Source: Krasilnikovozyma curviuscula
Taxonomy: Eukaryota > Basidiomycota > Tremellomycetes > Cystofilobasidiales > Mrakiaceae
Direction: 5' to 3'
Assembly (NCBI GenBank): GCA_014825775.1
Contig: MVAQ01000099.1
Coordinates: forward strand, 1 to 64,000
Length of the DNA stretch: 64,000 bases
Part shown: in pieces, positions 60,162-64,000 of the stretch
Layout: every line of letters starts with the position of its first letter
Position numbering within the stretch: the stretch's first letter is position 1
The notes under the pieces: generated by a model
The model's database searches: none
What the model was told of the DNA's origin: nothing
Seen by the model: only the letters and a program-made list of their open reading frames with translations
Program-made: the position numbers and the translations under genes

Positions 60162-61842
60162 TCAACAGGCACAGCCATCCTTCCCAGATTTCTGTCCACC
60201 TTCGAGATTCACGTTTCCATCAGCATTGGGAGCCGAGTTTCCACCTCTGGCACCTGGAGCGGCGCCTGTTCGTGATGAAGAGAGGATGTGGTCTAGTGGG
60301 ATCTTCTTGGCTGTGGATATTTCAAACAAAAATAGAGTAAAAAGGAGGGATGAGCCTGACGCTATAAAGAAAAAGAAGACCGCTGGACAATGAGGACAAA
60401 CGTACCAATCTCTGTGAACACTTCACCGACACCTTCTCCTGTTTTAGCAGACGTTTCAAAGAAAAGCAGGCCAGCTTCTTCGGCATATGCAGCGGCTTCT
60501 TCTCTAGAAACCTGTCGAGCATCAGCAGTTGTTGAAGCAACAGGAGCTTCTTCTGACTCGTCTTCAGCGGGAGTTTCTTCGTCGTCGGTCCTGCTTTGGG
60601 TGATCGTGGAAGGGGTAGAGGAAACAAGATCGAGCTATTTGGAATTGGAGAAAAGAAACCATTTGTGAGTGAGAACACTGTTTCCTTGAGATCAAAATAT
60701 AGATCCCGGGATGCAGCTCACTTTGTTTCCAACGAGAGCAATGACAATGTTTGGGTTCGCTTGACGTTGGAGTTCCTTGACCCAAGCTTTAGCTTTGTCC
60801 AGTGACGCCTGGAGATGATGAAGACAGAATTATAATTCCAGTGGAAACTTTAGTCAAGAGCTCAAGATGATGGTAGAGATGCTAGACAGGAGGGGACGAA
60901 CCGCCTTGGTAATATCATAAGCGACGACGGCTGAACTGGCGTTCCTGTAGTACATTGGAGCAAGAGAGTGGAATCTCTACATTAGGTAGTGAAAACGAAG
61001 CCTTCAGTCACTTGTCGAGCAGCAAGGCATGCTGGCTACCTGTCGGGCGTCCATGGGATGGTCATGGTGCGGACGCCACATGTTGTACCACGCCCCTCGA
61101 GTGGCTTCTTTCTCGCCCAGGAGCACCAGCGATCGCAAGGAGCAGTGAAAGAACTTACTTCTTGACCAGCAGTGTCCCATATTTCAAACTGAGTACGTCA
61201 AGAAGAAGTATAAGGTTGGTCAGTGACGCACACCTGAGAGACGACGATAAGGATGGCATCAAGACGTAGGGTGACACACCTTGATGACTTTGTCTTCTAG
61301 TCGGCATTTCTGGGTAAGGAATGCTATGTATGGTGACAATTTGGATTTCGAAAACATGGTCGTTGGACGGATGAGAAAGGAGAATGAAGACAAAAGAGGG
61401 TGCAAACGAGACAAGTGAGTAAGGAGACGGGAAACAATCTGTCAGTGCCTAGCGAGGCATTATAGTTCGGAGAACCACAGTAAGACGTACCGGCACCAAT
61501 CTAGACGAGGAAGGAAGTCGAAAGGGTCAGAATGGATCGGTGAGCATTGCACCAGGCTCGTCGCATGGCCGTGGGAGGATCTACTCACAGTTGGTTCTTT
61601 GTGTTCTGAGAAGTCGTTGGCTACAAATCTCATCACCAGAGAAGATTTACCGACGGCAGCTTCACCTGAGACGTTAACAGATAGGCCACAGGTAGGAAAA
61701 CCCAAGAAAAGAGGAGTCTCAGCGTAGGGTCCACTCAATGAACGACGAAGGGGTCCTGCTCCTCACCTAGAAGTACCAGCTTGACCTGGATTGCTTTGGC
61801 TGGAGCAGCAGCAGCAGCAGGGACACTCGTTTCTTCAGCCAT
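60162..61842 (-). CDS. VPS21: Rab5/Vps21/Ypt5-family small GTPase
   Basis: Nine exons on the minus strand (61842-61767, 61665-61589, 61500-61491, 61323-61280, 61188-61159, 60976-60902, 60808-60722, 60634-60406, 60310-60162) give 258 aa. G motifs: GEAAVGKSS (P-loop), EPTIGAAFLTQ (switch I, Rab5 type), [18 protein letters not shown] (switch II), GNKLDL and ETSAKTG. The protein ends in the prenylation signal GCAC. Rab5 organises early endosomes and recruits CORVET. Between GNKLDL and ETSAK there is an acidic insert of about 40 residues compared with animal Rab5. Exon 3 is only 10 nt and encodes IGA of switch I. The start at ATG 61842 gives the usual short N-terminus; an upstream in-frame ATG exists. 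It is head-to-head with VPS18. Confidence 0.93.
61491..61500 (-). other. 10-nt micro-exon encoding the switch I Ile-Gly-Ala of Rab5
   Basis: On the minus strand ATTGGTGCCG is bounded by GTCTAG before and GTACGT after. It supplies the IGA of EPTIGAAFLTQ, the effector loop diagnostic of Rab5. The next intron is 167 bp. Confidence 0.82.
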
Positions 61843-62029
61843 CCTTGTTTGAGTAGGGTGTAAAGAAATTGGGGGTTGAAGAGCTCGTCGTCGAGCTGCA
61901 GCGTTCTGCGGCGTGGTCTGGTTGCATCGACCCATCAAACTAGACATTTTAACCAGAATTTTTGAATAGGAGCAGGAGAGCGCCAACTGGGTAGCAGGAA
62001 TCTCTTGTCAGATCTCTGAGGTCGGCAGC
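61843..62029. promoter_or_regulatory. Shared divergent promoter of RAB5 (VPS21) and VPS18
   Basis: Only 187 bp lie between the two start codons. I see no TATA box; the region must contain both 5' leaders and core promoters. Co-regulation is inferred from the arrangement. Confidence 0.5.
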
Positions 62030-64000
62030 ATGTCCCTCTTTGACGATTGTTAGTTCCTACGCTTTGGGCTTCTTCCCCTGCTTGCCTTGTTACTCTGTTG
62101 AGCCAGTCCCCTTTCTTACATTATCCCTTTGTTGTTCTACTTCTTCCCATTTCTGCAGTTGTCGAACATGCTGGAAATACTGATGGACTTGGAGGCGGAA
62201 GACTCGGAGGGACAACGTCCATCTCGCATGGTGGGCCGTCAGTAGGATCGTTGCAGTATGAGGGATTTGAGGACGATGGGTATGATGACGAAGATGACGA
62301 TGAAGCAGGTGATGGAAACTATGAGGGTACAATAGAAGCAGTAAGGATGTCACTTGCTTGTCGTCCTGTTCCATTGTCTCTGTCTCTAATCCAGCGTTTG
62401 GTTCCTCCCTTGACATCATTTCCTCACAGCTTGAGACTGGATACATTCCAACGTCCCTCACACTAAATGACCTACCAATCTTTACACTCGGTCGTGTTCA
62501 GTTCACTTTACCGTCCAAGTTGCTTTCTTTGGTGGTCACCAACAATATCCTGATTATGGCCCTCTACCCACTCACAATTATCATCATCGATCTGTCAAAC
62601 CCTTCCGACCTAATCAACATCGACCTTCCGAACCATTCACCATCTGCACCCTCTTCTAACAACAGCAGCCGGCCATATAATAAACTGTCCAGAGGTGGCA
62701 GCAGTAGTATCAACGAGGGCAATGGAGCAGTCCCTCAAATACACAAAATCTTCCCTGACCCAACATCAGGCAAAGTCTTACTCGTAACGACAACAGCTGG
62801 AGAAACTTACTACCTCGCATCATCTGGGCCAGCCAATGGTTGGACAAAAAAACCAAAGCAGCTCCGGTCGCTGAAATTCTTGATCGACTCGGTGTTTTGG
62901 GGGCCACCTACAACGGGATCAACATCCTCATCTACGACGTCGACCACGAGAGAATGTCTGATTGGGGGTAAAAACGGCTCGATATACTACTTGCAGCTCG
63001 CGACATCCGACTTTTCGTCATCTGAACCTGAAGCGCAACAAAACATCTTCAAGACTCAAGCTGGTCAACTTATCACCGGTGCTACTCAAGGTCTCATGAC
63101 CGGTGGTCCAGAAAAGGACTTCCAACTCGTATTTACTCTCCCTGAAAAAGAACCTGTCGTTGGACTTGGATTTGGCTTCATTTCTTCCTCAACATCGGGA
63201 GCCTCAAAGAGCTCACTGACTGGTTGGGTGGTAGCAACAACCAAGAATAATATTTACCAGTTCTGGGGGAATGTGGGAAATAGTGGCAGTGCGAAGGAAA
63301 GATGGACAGACGAGATATTCAAGCCTTACAGAGGTGGTGAAGCTGGAGGTGGACAACCCCTGAGTGAGTCTTTCGTGTCCTTTTTTGTTTCCAATAAAAT
63401 AAAGCATCTAATTAATGTGGCGATGGCTTTGAACCGTCCACAAAGACTTCGATGTCGTATCAGGTCAACCTATCGCACCACAGCTGCTTTTCGCACTTCC
63501 GCCTCTCCTCACACCATCCTCATCAGAAACAACATACAGCTCCCTTCCATCTTCGCCAGCTTCAAAAACATCTCTTGCCTGGCTCACCTCCCAAGGTATC
63601 TACAACGCAACCGTCATGCTCCCGCCGCCAAACCCAACGTCATCCGAAGTAGCGAAACTACTTAACTCACCTAGTATAATGAAATTCCCATCAGGTGGTA
63701 ACTCAGCAGGAAAGCAGCCAATTGCAATCACTTTGTCGGAGTACCATTATCTCGTTTTGTGGGAAGAAGGTAGGATTTGTGCTGTTGGAAGGCTGGACGA
63801 GAAGATCGTTTGGGACGAAAAGATCCCTTTGGTGAGTTCGCAAAGGTTGTTGTCCTTTAATGACTATCGGTGTTAGATGACTGATCTCGAACATCTTCCG
63901 TGGATAATCGACACATCTACCGCTTGACTCAGCGAACGGATGAAAAACCAATAGGGCTTTCGTCAGACGCATCAAAGAGAACATGTTGGCTCTACACCGA
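62030..64000 (+). CDS. VPS18: Vps18/Pep3, core subunit of HOPS and CORVET tethers (N-terminal part, cut by window end)
   Basis: Exons 62030-62048, 62159-62340, 62430-63363, 63446-63831 and 63933-64000 (incomplete) encode the first 529 residues. After a short acidic/Gly-rich start (YDDEDDDEAGDGN), the beta-propeller characteristic of Pep3/Vps18 begins: NILIMALYPLTIIIIDL, IHKIFPDPTSGKVLLVTTT with AGETYYL, LKFLIDSVFWG, ECLIGGKNGSIYYLQL and VVGLGFGFI with TGWVVATTKNNIYQFWG, then EYHYLVLWEEGRICAVGRLD. Family knowledge places a helical solenoid and a C-terminal RING beyond the window. Vps18 is shared by CORVET, which binds Rab5/Vps21, and HOPS, which binds Rab7/Ypt7. The first exon has only 19 nt. 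The neighbouring divergent gene encodes Rab5 itself. Confidence 0.85.

Overview
This window is nuclear DNA from an intron-dense fungus, most likely a basidiomycete yeast-type genome (Agaricomycotina/Tremellomycetes, perhaps close to Cystofilobasidiales). That placement is inferred from gene content, about 50% GC, roughly 5 to 17 exons per gene, introns mostly 45-110 bp with GT(A/G)AGT donors and CTGAC/CTAAC branch sites about 20 nt before the acceptor, and a full set of animal/fungal trafficking and DASH-kinetochore genes. I saw no bacterial operons, transposons, CRISPR arrays, tRNA or rRNA genes. Exon structures were built by hand from splice signals and reading-frame phase. For almost every gene the exon lengths sum to an intact frame, which is the main support for the models.

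Layout, 0-18 kb: a partial Ufe1/syntaxin-18 SNARE (-); an RBR-type E3 ligase whose spliced N-terminus carries an N-myristoylation-like motif (+); AP-1 gamma-adaptin (+); an intronless BTB protein (+); an NmrA-like reductase-fold protein (+); an ADCK1/Mcp2-type ABC1 kinase (+); a 767-aa protein of unknown function (+); and a small secreted orphan (-).

18-43 kb: mitochondrial D-lactate dehydrogenase (+); a secreted 5'-nucleotidase-type phosphoesterase with a 6-nt exon coding catalytic residues (+); a 17-exon MFS transporter of the allantoate-permease type (-), divergent from a second NmrA-like gene (+); a large multi-pass membrane protein fused to a GNAT/FemAB-like domain (-); the Byr4/Bfa1 subunit of the mitotic-exit GAP (+); a one-domain PAH (Sin3-like) protein (+); and a Ser-rich 732-aa orphan (-).

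43-64 kb: Rab11/Ypt31 (-) with long introns and a 5-nt exon; a decayed copy of the 3' end of SPC34 next to intact SPC34 of the DASH ring (-); a GT61 glycosyltransferase (+); a divergent pair of sugar transporter (-) and GH31 alpha-xylosidase (+) sharing a 227-bp promoter; and a divergent pair of Rab5/Vps21 (-) and Vps18 (+, cut by the window edge) sharing a 187-bp promoter.

Themes: membrane traffic (SNARE, AP-1, Rab11, Rab5, Vps18), mitosis (Byr4/Bfa1, Spc34), uptake and hydrolysis of sugars, and an unusual number of micro-exons (5, 6, 9, 10, 10, 11, 15, 16, 17 and 19 nt), several of them in conserved motifs. The most notable observations are these micro-exons, the possible splice switch at the RBR gene, the SPC34 relic, and the two divergent gene pairs whose products are expected to work together.
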